Shown piece by piece: positions 54,633-63,157 of a stretch of DNA of 64,000 bases. The notes below the pieces were generated by a model that was not told the origin of the DNA, ran no database searches, and saw only the letters and a list, made by a program, of their open reading frames with translations. The DNA comes from Vitreimonas flagellata (GTDB lineage: Bacteria > Pseudomonadota > Alphaproteobacteria > Caulobacterales > Aquidulcibacteraceae). Position numbers and translations under genes: made by a program. The number at the start of each line of letters is the position of its first letter. Position 1 is the first letter of the stretch. Where the stretch lies: positions 186,001-250,000 of the forward strand of contig NZ_SBJL01000004.1 in assembly GCF_004634425.1 (NCBI RefSeq), read 5' to 3'.

Positions 54633-55994
54633 ATGGAAAAGAGTTTCGCCAATTGGATCAAGGAACGCGGCATCGCCGAGGTGGAATGCCTCGTGCCCGA
54701 TCTCAACAGCGTGGTGCGGGGCAAGGTGTTCCCGGCGCAGAAATTCCTGCAGAGCGAGCGCGATGGTTCGTTGCGGATTCCGTCGAGCATTTATCTGCTC
54801 ACGGTGACGGGCGAGTATGCCGACGACGCGGATGAAGCATTGTCGATGCAGGACCCGGACGTCGTGTTGCGCCCCGATCTCGAAACGCTCTGCGTGGCGC
54901 CCGGTTACAAAACGCCGACAGCGTTCGTGTTCGCCGACGCGTATCACACCAGCGGCGAGCCCTACGATATCGCGCCGCGTTATGTGCTGAAGCGCGTGGT
55001 CGAGCTGTATGAGAAGTTGGGGCTCCGGCCGATGGTGGCGCCGGAATTGGAATTCTATCTAACGCAGGTGAACACCGATCCGGATTTGCCGTTGATGCCG
55101 CCGGCAGGGCGCTCAGGGCGTTCGGAAACGTCGCCGCAGCCCTATGGCTTGGAAGCAATCACCGAATACGAAGATCTGATCGAGACGATTTATGAGCATG
55201 CGGAAGCCGCGTCGCTGCATCTCGATACGATGATCCACGAAAGCGGCACCGCGCAGCTCGAGATCAATTTCAATCACGGCGATCCGGTGCACGTTTCGGA
55301 TCAGGTGTTGGTGTTTAAGCGCATCGTGCGCCAGGTCGCGCTGAAGCATGGCGTCTATGCGACGTTTATGGCCAAGCCCATGGAGAACCAGCCAGGCTCG
55401 GCGATGCACCTGCATGTCTCAGTAGTGGACGCGAAGAAGGGCAATAATCTGTTCGGCGTCGAGAAGGCGGAAGGCGTCGATGGCAACACCGATATGTTCC
55501 GACACTTCGTCGGCGGCTTACAGAAATACCTGGGCGATGTGACGCCGCTGTTTGCGCCGAACGTGAATTCGTTCCGCCGGATGCGGCCGGATTTTTCCGC
55601 GCCGATCAATCTGCAATGGGGTTACGACAATCGCTCGTGCGGTCTGCGCGTGCCGATTTCGCGACCGGAAAATCGTCGCATCGAGAACCGCCTGCCGGGT
55701 GCGGACGCGAACCCGTATCTGGCGATCGCGGCGGTGCTGGTGTGCGGCTATATCGGCATTCGCGACAAGATCGCGCCGAACGAGATGGTGCAGGGCAGCG
55801 CGTACAAATGGGCGCGCACCCTGCCGCGCACGCTGAGCGAAGGGCTCGATCGCTTCAAGACGTGCCAGCCGGTGATCGAATTGCTGGGCGAGCATTTCTG
55901 CACGGCGTTCCAGATGATCAAGGCGCATGAGCTCAGCAATTTCGAGGGCGTGATTTCGTCCTGGGAACGCGACCACTTGCTGCTCAAGGTTTGA
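54633..55994 (+). CDS. puuA: Gamma-glutamylputrescine synthetase-like (GS family, copy 2)
   Basis: A 453-residue GS-fold ligase of the PuuA type. N-terminal SFANWIKERGIAEVECLVPD, then the RGK block VVRGKVFPAQKF, catalytic SAMHLHVSV, DNRSCGLRVP and RRIENRLPGADANPYLAIAAV. It starts the puuA-puuB unit with only one base before puuB. The first step of the Puu pathway is ATP-dependent glutamylation of putrescine. This copy matches classical PuuA better than the one at 45683. Confidence 0.9.
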   Translation: MEKSFANWIKERGIAEVECLVPDLNSVVRGKVFPAQKFLQSERDGSLRIPSSIYLLTVTGEYADDADEALSMQDPDVVLRPDLETLCVAPGYKTPTAFVFADAYHTSGEPYDIAPRYVLKRVVELYEKLGLRPMVAPELEFYLTQVNTDPDLPLMPPAGRSGRSETSPQPYGLEAITEYEDLIETIYEHAEAASLHLDTMIHESGTAQLEINFNHGDPVHVSDQVLVFKRIVRQVALKHGVYATFMAKPMENQPGSAMHLHVSVVDAKKGNNLFGVEKAEGVDGNTDMFRHFVGGLQKYLGDVTPLFAPNVNSFRRMRPDFSAPINLQWGYDNRSCGLRVPISRPENRRIENRLPGADANPYLAIAAVLVCGYIGIRDKIAPNEMVQGSAYKWARTLPRTLSEGLDRFKTCQPVIELLGEHFCTAFQMIKAHELSNFEGVISSWERDHLLLKV

Positions 55995-55995
55995 A

Positions 55996-57279
55996 ATGAG
56001 CTTCAATTCCGGCCTCGGCATGGAGCGGTCGTATTATGCGGCGACCGCCAATCCGTTCGCACGAGCGCCGAAGCTTGAAGGCGAAGCGCACGCTGATGTC
56101 GTGGTCATCGGCGGTGGCTTCACCGGCTTGCATGCGGCGCTGAACTCGATCGAGCGCGGCTTCTCGGTGATCGTGTTGGAGGCCGGTCGTATCGGCTGGG
56201 GCGCGTCGGGCCGCAATGGCGGGCAGATGATCCCCGGTTGGCGCAAGAGCGCCGCCGATCTCGTCGCACGCTATGGCGAAGCGAAGGCGCGCACGCTGTT
56301 CGACATGGCGATGGAGGCGCGAAATCTCAGCGTCGAGCGCATTACCAAACACAACATCGCCTGCGATCTGCGCGTGAACGGGCATTTGACGGTCGCTGCG
56401 AAGCCTGCCGACTTAAGCTGGATGCGCGAAGAGGCGGACGTGCTGGCGCGCGTGATGGCTTATCCGAATGCGCATGTGCTGAACGCGGACGAAGCGCGCG
56501 CGAAGCTCAACGCGCCGGGCTTTCATGGCGGCTTTCTCGATGAGTGCGGCGGGCATGTGCATCCGCTGAACTATGCACTGGGATTGGCCGAGGCGGGGCG
56601 CGGCGCTGGCGTTGTGTTGCATGAAGACTCGCGCGCTGTGTCGTTGGAAACGACCAACGGCGTTGTCGCGCGCACGGAATCGGGCGTCGTTCGGGCGCGC
56701 TATGGCGTGTTGGCGTGCGATGCGTTGCTGGGCGGTCTGGAGCCGCGCGTCGCCAAGCGCATCATGCCAGTGGCGAATTATTTGGTGGCGACAGAGCCGC
56801 TGGCGAATGCGCGCGAACTTATCGCCGATGATTTGGCCGTGAGCGACAGCCGCTTCGTCGTGAACTATTTCCGCATGAGCGCGGACAATCGCCTGATCTT
56901 TGGCGGCGGCGAGCGTTACACGCCGGAACCGCCAGCAGACATGGCCGCGTTCGCACGGGGGCACATGCTCAAAGTGTTCCCCCAACTCTGCAATGCGCGC
57001 ATTGATTATGCATGGGGCGGTCTGGTGTCGATCACCATGTCGCGGCTGCCGCACATTGGGCGCACGGGCGATCTCTTCTTCGCGCACGGCTATTCGGGGT
57101 TGGGCGTGTTGCTGCCAGCACTGACGGGCAAGGTGCTCGCTGAAGCGATGGCGGGTACGGCCGAGCGTTTCGATGTGCTGGCAGGCCTCGCGCCGCCGGA
57201 ATTTCCGGGTGGCGCGGCGTTGCGCTCGCCGCTCTATGTGCTGGGCATGCTCTGGTACGCGCTGCGCGACCGGCTTTAG
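55996..57279 (+). CDS. puuB: Gamma-glutamylputrescine oxidase-like FAD oxidoreductase
   Basis: A 427-residue DAO-type flavoprotein. The FAD Rossmann motif is VVVIGGGFTGLHAALNSIER, then GWGASGRNGGQMIPGW, and the C-terminal PHIGRTGDLFFAHGYSGLG contacts the flavin. It oxidises gamma-glutamylputrescine to the aldehyde. It directly follows puuA2, as in other Puu operons. It ends overlapping the eda gene by four bases on the other strand. Confidence 0.9.
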   Translation: MSFNSGLGMERSYYAATANPFARAPKLEGEAHADVVVIGGGFTGLHAALNSIERGFSVIVLEAGRIGWGASGRNGGQMIPGWRKSAADLVARYGEAKARTLFDMAMEARNLSVERITKHNIACDLRVNGHLTVAAKPADLSWMREEADVLARVMAYPNAHVLNADEARAKLNAPGFHGGFLDECGGHVHPLNYALGLAEAGRGAGVVLHEDSRAVSLETTNGVVARTESGVVRARYGVLACDALLGGLEPRVAKRIMPVANYLVATEPLANARELIADDLAVSDSRFVVNYFRMSADNRLIFGGGERYTPEPPADMAAFARGHMLKVFPQLCNARIDYAWGGLVSITMSRLPHIGRTGDLFFAHGYSGLGVLLPALTGKVLAEAMAGTAERFDVLAGLAPPEFPGGAALRSPLYVLGMLWYALRDRL

Positions 57280-57911
57280 CGCTTTAGCGCCACGGCTTTC
57301 TTTGCTGCCTCTTCGATCGCCGCCCAATCACCGGCTTTGATCTTGTCATTCGGCGCGATCCACGAGCCGCCGACGCAGAGTACATTGTTGAGCGCGAGAT
57401 AGGCTGGCGCTTTTTCGAGCGTGATCGAACCCGTCGGGCAGAAGCGCGCGGCGGGCAGCGGCGCGCCGATGCCTTTGATGGCGGCGACGCCGCCGAGTTG
57501 TTCGGCCGGGAAGAATTTGAAATGCGTGTAGCCGAGTTCGAGGCCGCGCATGGTTTCGCTGGCCGTGGCGACGCCGGGAATGAACGGGATCGATGCGTGC
57601 TCCGCCGCCTTCATCAATTTCTTGGTGCCGCCGGGCGAGAGCGCGTAGCGCGCGCCGGCATCGATCGCGGCCTTGAGATCATCTTCGCTGAGCACTGTGC
57701 CGGCGCCGACGATCATCTCGGGCGCAGCGTCCGCAACCGCGCGAATGGCGCCGAGCGCCGCCGGCGTGCGCAGCGTGATCTCGATCGTGTTGATGCCGCT
57801 GGCGAGCAGAACGCGCGCGAGCGGTTCGGCATGGCCGACATCCTCGATCGTAACCACCGGCAGAACCGGCGTCAGCGACATCACGTGGGCGGACGTCAGC
57901 TTCTCGCTCAT
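57276..57911 (-). CDS. eda: KDPG aldolase (2-keto-3-deoxy-6-phosphogluconate aldolase)
   Basis: A 211-residue class I aldolase, TIM barrel. The Schiff-base lysine is in FKFFPAEQLGG; the general-acid Glu in EITLRTP and the VGAGTVL block are standard. It splits KDPG to pyruvate and glyceraldehyde-3-phosphate for both the Entner-Doudoroff and the uronate routes. ATG at 57911 overlaps the kdgK stop (ATGA), so it is translated with kdgK. Confidence 0.93.
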   Translation of the reverse strand: MSEKLTSAHVMSLTPVLPVVTIEDVGHAEPLARVLLASGINTIEITLRTPAALGAIRAVADAAPEMIVGAGTVLSEDDLKAAIDAGARYALSPGGTKKLMKAAEHASIPFIPGVATASETMRGLELGYTHFKFFPAEQLGGVAAIKGIGAPLPAARFCPTGSITLEKAPAYLALNNVLCVGGSWIAPNDKIKAGDWAAIEEAAKKAVALKR

Positions 57912-58903
57912 CGGCGCACATCCGATCCTGAGGCGGAAAGGTGGAAGATCACGTCGGCTTCGCTGGCGAGATTGAAATCGCCAGCAATGGTGTGCTTGAG
58001 GCACGCGGCAGCGACGGCAAAGTCGAGCATGTTTTGATCGTCGGCGCCGTTCGCGAGGCCGTGTAGCAGGCCAGCAGCAAAGGCGTCGCCGCCGCCGATG
58101 CGATCGACGATGCCGGTGATTTCGTTGTTTTTTGTGCGCGTGGCGCCAGAGCGGGTGAACATCAGACCGCAGAGTTCATGGTGATCGGAGCTGACAATCT
58201 TGCGCTCCGTGGCGGCGACACGTTGCAAGTTTGGATAGCGCGCGAAGGCGATTTTCGCGGCTTCATCGTCGCTACCACATTTGTCGCCGGTGACGAGCGT
58301 GATGTCGCGCGCGTTGGCGAACATGAGATCGGCTTCGGCGAAGAGTGCATTCAAGGTCGGGCGCGGATCGTCGCCGCGCACTTCCCAAAGCTTGGCGCGG
58401 AAATTGGCGTCGAACGAGACTTTAACGCCATACGAACGCGCGGCCTTCACAGCGCGCAGTGCGGCTTCCGCCGCGTTGGCGCTGACGGCGGGCGTGACGC
58501 CGGAAACGTGCAGCCAATCGGCGCCGCCGAGCGCGGCTTTCCAATCAATCGCATCGGGTGCGGCGAGCGCGAATGCGGATTGCGCGCGATCGTAAAGCAC
58601 ATCGGACGGACGTTGGCCGGCGCCGGCCGTCATAAAGTAGAGGCCCATACGACCCGCGCCATTTTGCACGGCGCTTGTGTCGACGCCGTAGCGGCGGAGT
58701 TCGCCGAGTGCGCCTTGCGCGAGTGCATTGTCGGGCACGACGCTGACCATGCGCGCATCATGACCGAGCCGCGCGAGCGAAATCGCGACATTGGCCTCGG
58801 CGCCGCCGTAATGGGTCGAGAGCTGCGGCGTTTGCAGCAGCAATTCGCGGCCGGGCGGCGACAGGCGAATAAGCAATTCGCCGAAACAAACGAAGCGGGT
58901 CAC
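57908..58903 (-). CDS. kdgK: 2-keto-3-deoxygluconate kinase
   Basis: A 331-residue PfkB-family sugar kinase. N-terminal CFGELLIRLSPPGRELLLQT and YGGAEANVAISLARLG bind sugar; the C-terminal GGGDAFAAGLLHGLANG has the catalytic Asp and anion hole. It makes KDPG from KDG. The start is GTG, with GAGG 5 bases upstream. It lies in the operon rpiB-like, kduD, kdgK, eda. Confidence 0.92.
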   Translation of the reverse strand: MTRFVCFGELLIRLSPPGRELLLQTPQLSTHYGGAEANVAISLARLGHDARMVSVVPDNALAQGALGELRRYGVDTSAVQNGAGRMGLYFMTAGAGQRPSDVLYDRAQSAFALAAPDAIDWKAALGGADWLHVSGVTPAVSANAAEAALRAVKAARSYGVKVSFDANFRAKLWEVRGDDPRPTLNALFAEADLMFANARDITLVTGDKCGSDDEAAKIAFARYPNLQRVAATERKIVSSDHHELCGLMFTRSGATRTKNNEITGIVDRIGGGDAFAAGLLHGLANGADDQNMLDFAVAAACLKHTIAGDFNLASEADVIFHLSASGSDVRR

Positions 58904-58923
58904 GTGATCCTCTTAATGCCGGC

Positions 58924-59682
58924 TCAGCGCGCGAGCCAGCCCCCGTCCACCGGGATAATGGCGCCGTGCACGTAATCTGACGCGGCGCTGGCCAGGAACA
59001 CAGCCGCACCGCCCATGTCGCTCGATTCACCCCAGCGGCCGGCCGGGATGCGGTCGAGGATTTGTGCGTTGCGTTTTGGGTCCGCGCGCAGCGCCTCGGT
59101 GTTGTCGGTGCTCATGTAGCCGGGCGCGATCGCGTTCACGTTCACGCCTTTGCCGGCCCATTCGCAGGCGAGCAATTTGGTGATGCCGGCGAGGCCGCTT
59201 TTGCTGGCCGTGTACGAGGGCACGCGGATGCCGCCTTGGAAGGAGAGCATCGAGGCGATGTTGATGATCTTGCCGTGGCCTTGGCTGATCATGTGACGGC
59301 CGACGGCTTGCGCGAGGAAGAACGCGGATTTGAGATTGGTGTCGATCACCGCGTCCCAATCTTCCTCCGTGAAGTCGACGGAATCGTTACGGCGGATGAT
59401 GCCGGCGTTGTTCACAAGGATGTCGACTTTGCCGAACTCGGAGACCGTGCGCTCGACGATGCCGGCGATGGGCGCGGTGGAGGAGAGATCGGCTTCGATC
59501 GAAACGAAGCGGCGGCCGAGCGCTTTCACCTTTGCGCCGGTTTCCTCGGCCGGGCGGCGGCTTGTGGAGACGATGTCGGCGCCAGCCTCCGCCAACGCCA
59601 GCGCGATGGCTTGGCCGAGGCCAACATTGCCGCCGGTGACGATCGCGGTTTTGCCGGCGAGGCTGAACAGGTTGGCGCTCAT
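58924..59682 (-). CDS. kduD: KduD-type SDR, 2-dehydro-3-deoxy-D-gluconate 5-dehydrogenase
   Basis: A 252-residue short-chain dehydrogenase. NAD(P) motif VTGGNVGLGQAIALALAEAG, NNAGI, catalytic Ser in INIASMLSF and YTASKSG, and the end HGAIIPVDGGWLAR matches KduD. It reduces 3-deoxy-hexodiulosonate to KDG, or oxidises the reverse. It is followed 20 bases later by kdgK and sits 33 bases after the RpiB-family gene. Confidence 0.9.
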   Translation of the reverse strand: MSANLFSLAGKTAIVTGGNVGLGQAIALALAEAGADIVSTSRRPAEETGAKVKALGRRFVSIEADLSSTAPIAGIVERTVSEFGKVDILVNNAGIIRRNDSVDFTEEDWDAVIDTNLKSAFFLAQAVGRHMISQGHGKIINIASMLSFQGGIRVPSYTASKSGLAGITKLLACEWAGKGVNVNAIAPGYMSTDNTEALRADPKRNAQILDRIPAGRWGESSDMGGAAVFLASAASDYVHGAIIPVDGGWLAR

Positions 59683-59715
59683 GGCTCCCTCGGATTGTTC
59701 TTATTCGCGGACCGC

Positions 59716-60357
59716 TTACGAAGCGCGCACGCGGCGCAAATAATCGGCGATGGCCGTGTCTTGCGCATTGGCGAAGAAGAGTTCTTCGAAGCGCTCGCCG
59801 GCAATCGCTGACTTCAGCAGCTCTTGGTCAACCGACTTCAGCACCGTCAGCATGTCCTTGCACGACGCGGCTTTCACCTCTTTCAGGATGCCGCGGTTCT
59901 TCGCCATGATCTGCGCGCGCTCTTTCGGGTAGCCGAGGCCGCGCTCGCCGTCGAAGAGCTTGCGATAGCAATCTTGCAGATTGAGTTCGGCGGCCCAGCC
60001 GAAGCCTTTGGCGTACGGCATGGCGATGGCGTTGCCGTCATTGATTTGGCCAAACAGGAACGCGTCGGTCGGGTCAATGATGAGACCGCAGAACACGCCC
60101 GGCATGGAATTGGCCGCGAGCATCGTGCCCATACCAGTGCCGCAGCCGGTGACGACGAAGTCGGCGGCCTTTGAATTGATGAGGATGCCGGCGAGCAAGC
60201 CGTTCATCACGTAGGTGAGCGAGGCTTTGTCCTCGGCGGTGTACATTCCGTAGTGATGGACTTGGTGGCCGAGCGGCTCAGCGACCGATTTCAGCGCGTC
60301 GTGCACGATGCTGCTTTTGGCGGCTTGGCTGTTTTCGATGATGAGCGCGATTTTCAT
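59716..60357 (-). CDS. RpiB/LacA/LacB-family sugar isomerase, probable DhuI-type
   Basis: A 213-residue RpiB-fold isomerase. The family anion-binding loop is VTGCGTGMG, followed by GLIIDPTDAFLFGQINDGNAIAMPY; it has about 60 more C-terminal residues than ribose-5-phosphate isomerase B (about 150). Long members of this family next to KduD, in streptococci, are DhuI, which isomerises 4-deoxy-5-ketouronate. That is the function I infer here. It is first in the kduD-kdgK-eda operon. Confidence 0.8.
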   Translation of the reverse strand: MKIALIIENSQAAKSSIVHDALKSVAEPLGHQVHHYGMYTAEDKASLTYVMNGLLAGILINSKAADFVVTGCGTGMGTMLAANSMPGVFCGLIIDPTDAFLFGQINDGNAIAMPYAKGFGWAAELNLQDCYRKLFDGERGLGYPKERAQIMAKNRGILKEVKAASCKDMLTVLKSVDQELLKSAIAGERFEELFFANAQDTAIADYLRRVRAS

Positions 60358-60446
60358 GGGCTGATCCTGTTTGGCTTAGAGCTTCAGGGCTGGCTTGGTC
60401 AGACGGTACGCGAGGTCGCCGCCGCGTGAGAGCAATTTGATCTTCT

Positions 60447-60461
60447 TGGTAACCGGTGTCA
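60447..60461. promoter_or_regulatory. Candidate LacI-type operator upstream of the uronate operon
   Basis: TGGTAACCGGTGTCA with a central ACCGGT palindrome (C/G centre) lies in the 137-base gap between the LacI gene and the isomerase gene. LacI-family operators commonly have a central CG and TGxxACCGGTxxCA-like sequence. The outer half-sites match only partly. Confidence 0.4.
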
Positions 60462-60494
60462 GAATCCGATTCAAGCGGCTTTTCCGGCCCGCGC

Positions 60495-61568
60495 TCAGCG
60501 TGGTGCGGGTCCGGTGGAGTCGCGGACGACCAGGGCGGGCGAAGTGGCGGGGGCGGCTTCGCGGGCGGGGGTCTCGTCCTCGTCGGCCTCGGAGAAGCCG
60601 ATCAGCTTTTCGGCGGCCATGCGGCCGATTTCGCGGGTGGGCGTGCGCACTGTGGTCAGCGGCGGCCAGACGGAGGAGGCGATTTGGAAGTCGTCGAAAC
60701 CCACCACCGAGACGTCGTTCGGGCAGGTCAGCCCGGCGCGGCGGATGGCATGGAGCACGCCGGCTGCCATTTCGTCGTTGGCGGCGAAGATGGCGGTCGG
60801 GCGGGGCGAGCGCTTCAGCAATTCCGCGCCGCAGGAGAGGCCGGTCTCGAACGTGTAGGCGCCCTGGATGATGTTGTCCTCATCCAGCTTCAGGCCGCGA
60901 TCCTTGAGCTCTTCGACGAAGCCGCCGTGGCGTTCGTGCGAGGAGCGGAAGCTGGGCGGGCCGGAGATGAAGCCAATACGGGTATGGCCGAGTTCGGCCA
61001 GATGGCGCGCGGCGGCGCGGCCGCCTTGGCGGTCGTTCGAGACGATGATGTGCTGGGGTTCGTCCACCGGCACCGAGGCGATGCGGATATAGGCGCAGCC
61101 GACTTCATCGAGGATAGTTTTGACGCGATCATCTTCCGAGACGGATGGCGTCAGCACCACGCCGGAGAGTTTTTGGCGTTCGATAAAGCGGCGAAAATCC
61201 GCGAGAAACGTGGGATTTCCTCGATTGCACGGATGCACGACAAGTTCGTAGCCGGAGCCACGCATCGCATCGAGCATGCCGAGCTGCATGTTCACGACAT
61301 ATTGCGGGTTCGGGTTGTCATAGACGAGGCCGATCAGGAACGAGCGGCGGAAGGCGAGGCCGCGCGCTTGCGGATCGGGCGAGAAACCGATCTCAGCGAT
61401 GATGCGGTTGATGTTCTCGCGCGTCTCTTCTTTGACGAACGGCGATTGGTTGATGACGCGCGAGACCGTCTTCTTCGAGACGCCGGCAAGGCGCGCGACA
61501 TCGTTGATCGTGGGTTTCTTTTCCCCGCCCAGGCCGCGTCGCGGGGGCGTTTTATCGTCATCAGCCAT
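60495..61568 (-). CDS. LacI-family regulator
   Basis: A 357-residue repressor. The helix-turn-helix and hinge are [21 protein letters not shown]...GFSPDPQARGLAF; the rest is the periplasmic-binding-protein fold (IGLVYDNPNPQYV onward). It lies between the minus-strand uronate operon and the divergent zwf-edd genes, so it likely senses a KDG/KDPG-type intermediate and controls both. The C-terminus has a short Ala/Glu-rich tail. Confidence 0.9.
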   Translation of the reverse strand: MADDDKTPPRRGLGGEKKPTINDVARLAGVSKKTVSRVINQSPFVKEETRENINRIIAEIGFSPDPQARGLAFRRSFLIGLVYDNPNPQYVVNMQLGMLDAMRGSGYELVVHPCNRGNPTFLADFRRFIERQKLSGVVLTPSVSEDDRVKTILDEVGCAYIRIASVPVDEPQHIIVSNDRQGGRAAARHLAELGHTRIGFISGPPSFRSSHERHGGFVEELKDRGLKLDEDNIIQGAYTFETGLSCGAELLKRSPRPTAIFAANDEMAAGVLHAIRRAGLTCPNDVSVVGFDDFQIASSVWPPLTTVRTPTREIGRMAAEKLIGFSEADEDETPAREAAPATSPALVVRDSTGPAPR

Positions 61569-61611
61569 TGTGCGCGGACCTTAGGCGCCGCGGGCGCGGA
61601 TTGGCAATGTA

Positions 61612-61627
61612 ATTGTCGCGGGACAAT
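61612..61627. promoter_or_regulatory. Candidate LacI-type operator upstream of zwf
   Basis: ATTGTCGCGGGACAAT, a 16-bp palindrome with a CG centre and 7 of 8 pairs matched, lies in the 122-base lacI-zwf gap, next to a possible -10 (TATAGA, 61632-61637). It is well placed for repression of zwf-edd or autoregulation of lacI. Confidence 0.5.
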
Positions 61628-61690
61628 GACATATAGACAAAGCGTTGGCGCCCTGTTTGCGCCGGCGCGCGAACACTAGTTTGAGAGCGC

Positions 61691-63157
61691 ATGGCAGAGT
61701 TCATCCCCGTCCCCCCGTTCGATCTGGTCGTTTTCGGCGCCACGGGCGATCTCTCGCTGCGAAAACTCTTTCCGGCTTTGTTGCACCGGTTCCTGGACGG
61801 GCAGATCCCGGCGCAATCGCGGATTATCGGCGTGGCGCGATCTGACCTCGACACCGAGAGCTTCCGCAACATGGTGCGCGAGAGCCGGGGCAAGTTCTCA
61901 CCGAACGCGTGTGTGGATGAGGGCAAGTGCGAGGATTTCGTCCGGCACGTGGAATACGCGCGCGTCGATGCGAGCGCGCCGGCGGAGCAATGGGCGGCGC
62001 TGAAGGATTTGCTGGCGAACGGCAATGGCAATGTCCGCATCTTCTATCTCTCCACCGCGCCGTCGCTGTTTGTGACCATTGCTGAACGACTGCAGGAGAC
62101 AGGCTTAGCGACGGCCAATTCGCGCATCGTGCTGGAAAAGCCGATCGGCCGCGATTTGGCGTCGTCACGCGCGATCAATGACGGCGTGGGCCGCGTGTTC
62201 GATGAACAGCGCACGTTCCGCATCGACCATTACCTCGGCAAGGAGACGGTGCAGAATCTGCTCGTGTTGCGCTTCGCCAATATGATGGTGGAGCCTGTGT
62301 GGTCGCGTGAGCACATCGATCACGTGCAGATCACGGTGGCGGAAGAACTCGGCGTCGAAGGTCGCGCGGACTATTACGATAAGTCCGGCGCGCTGCGCGA
62401 CATGGTGCAGAACCATTTGCTGCAGCTTCTGTGCTTGGTGGCGCTGGAATCGCCGAACTCGATGGATGCGGATGCAATCCGCACCGAGAAGCTGAAGGTG
62501 CTTTCGGCGTTGCGCCGTATTGGGCCTATGGATGTCGCGGGCAAAACAGTGCGCGGCCAATATCGCGCTGGCTTGGTGGATGGGAAGCCTGCGCCGGCGT
62601 ACGCGGATGAAGTCGGCAAGCCGTCGCGTACCGAGACGTTCGTGGCGATCAAGGCGCAGGTGGACAATTGGCGCTGGGCTGGCGTGCCATTCTATCTGCG
62701 CACCGGCAAACGCATGAGTGCACGCCGTTCCGAGATCGTGGTGCAGTTCAAGGATACGCCGGTGCCGATCTTTGGCGCGAATGCGGGCGTGCCGAATAGG
62801 CTCGTGTTGCGCATCCAGCCGGATGAAGGCGTGCGTCTGTGGCTCAATATGAAGGAGCCGGGGCCGGGGGGTTTGCGCATTAAGGCGGCGCCCCTTGATC
62901 TGACGTTCGAGGATGCCTTCGGCGTGCGTTACCCGGATGCGTATGAGCGGCTGCTGATGGATGTGGTGCGCGGCAATCTCGCACTCTTCATGCGCCGCGA
63001 TGAAGTCGACGCGGCCTGGAAATGGGCGGATGAATTGTTGGCGGCGTGGGACGCGAACGGCGCGGAGCCCTATCCGTACGCTGCGGGTTCCAATGGGCCA
63101 ACGCAATCGGCGCTGCTGATGGATCGCGACGGCCGCGCGTGGTGGGATCCGGATTGA
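61691..63157 (+). CDS. zwf: Glucose-6-phosphate 1-dehydrogenase
   Basis: A 488-residue enzyme, NAD(P)-dependent oxidation of glucose-6-phosphate to 6-phosphogluconolactone. Nucleotide motif [18 protein letters not shown], active-site [13 protein letters not shown], and [12 protein letters not shown]. Typical length. Its stop shares one base with the edd start (TGATG), so both ED enzymes are co-translated. The lactonase (pgl) is not seen in the window. Confidence 0.96.
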   Translation: MAEFIPVPPFDLVVFGATGDLSLRKLFPALLHRFLDGQIPAQSRIIGVARSDLDTESFRNMVRESRGKFSPNACVDEGKCEDFVRHVEYARVDASAPAEQWAALKDLLANGNGNVRIFYLSTAPSLFVTIAERLQETGLATANSRIVLEKPIGRDLASSRAINDGVGRVFDEQRTFRIDHYLGKETVQNLLVLRFANMMVEPVWSREHIDHVQITVAEELGVEGRADYYDKSGALRDMVQNHLLQLLCLVALESPNSMDADAIRTEKLKVLSALRRIGPMDVAGKTVRGQYRAGLVDGKPAPAYADEVGKPSRTETFVAIKAQVDNWRWAGVPFYLRTGKRMSARRSEIVVQFKDTPVPIFGANAGVPNRLVLRIQPDEGVRLWLNMKEPGPGGLRIKAAPLDLTFEDAFGVRYPDAYERLLMDVVRGNLALFMRRDEVDAAWKWADELLAAWDANGAEPYPYAAGSNGPTQSALLMDRDGRAWWDPD

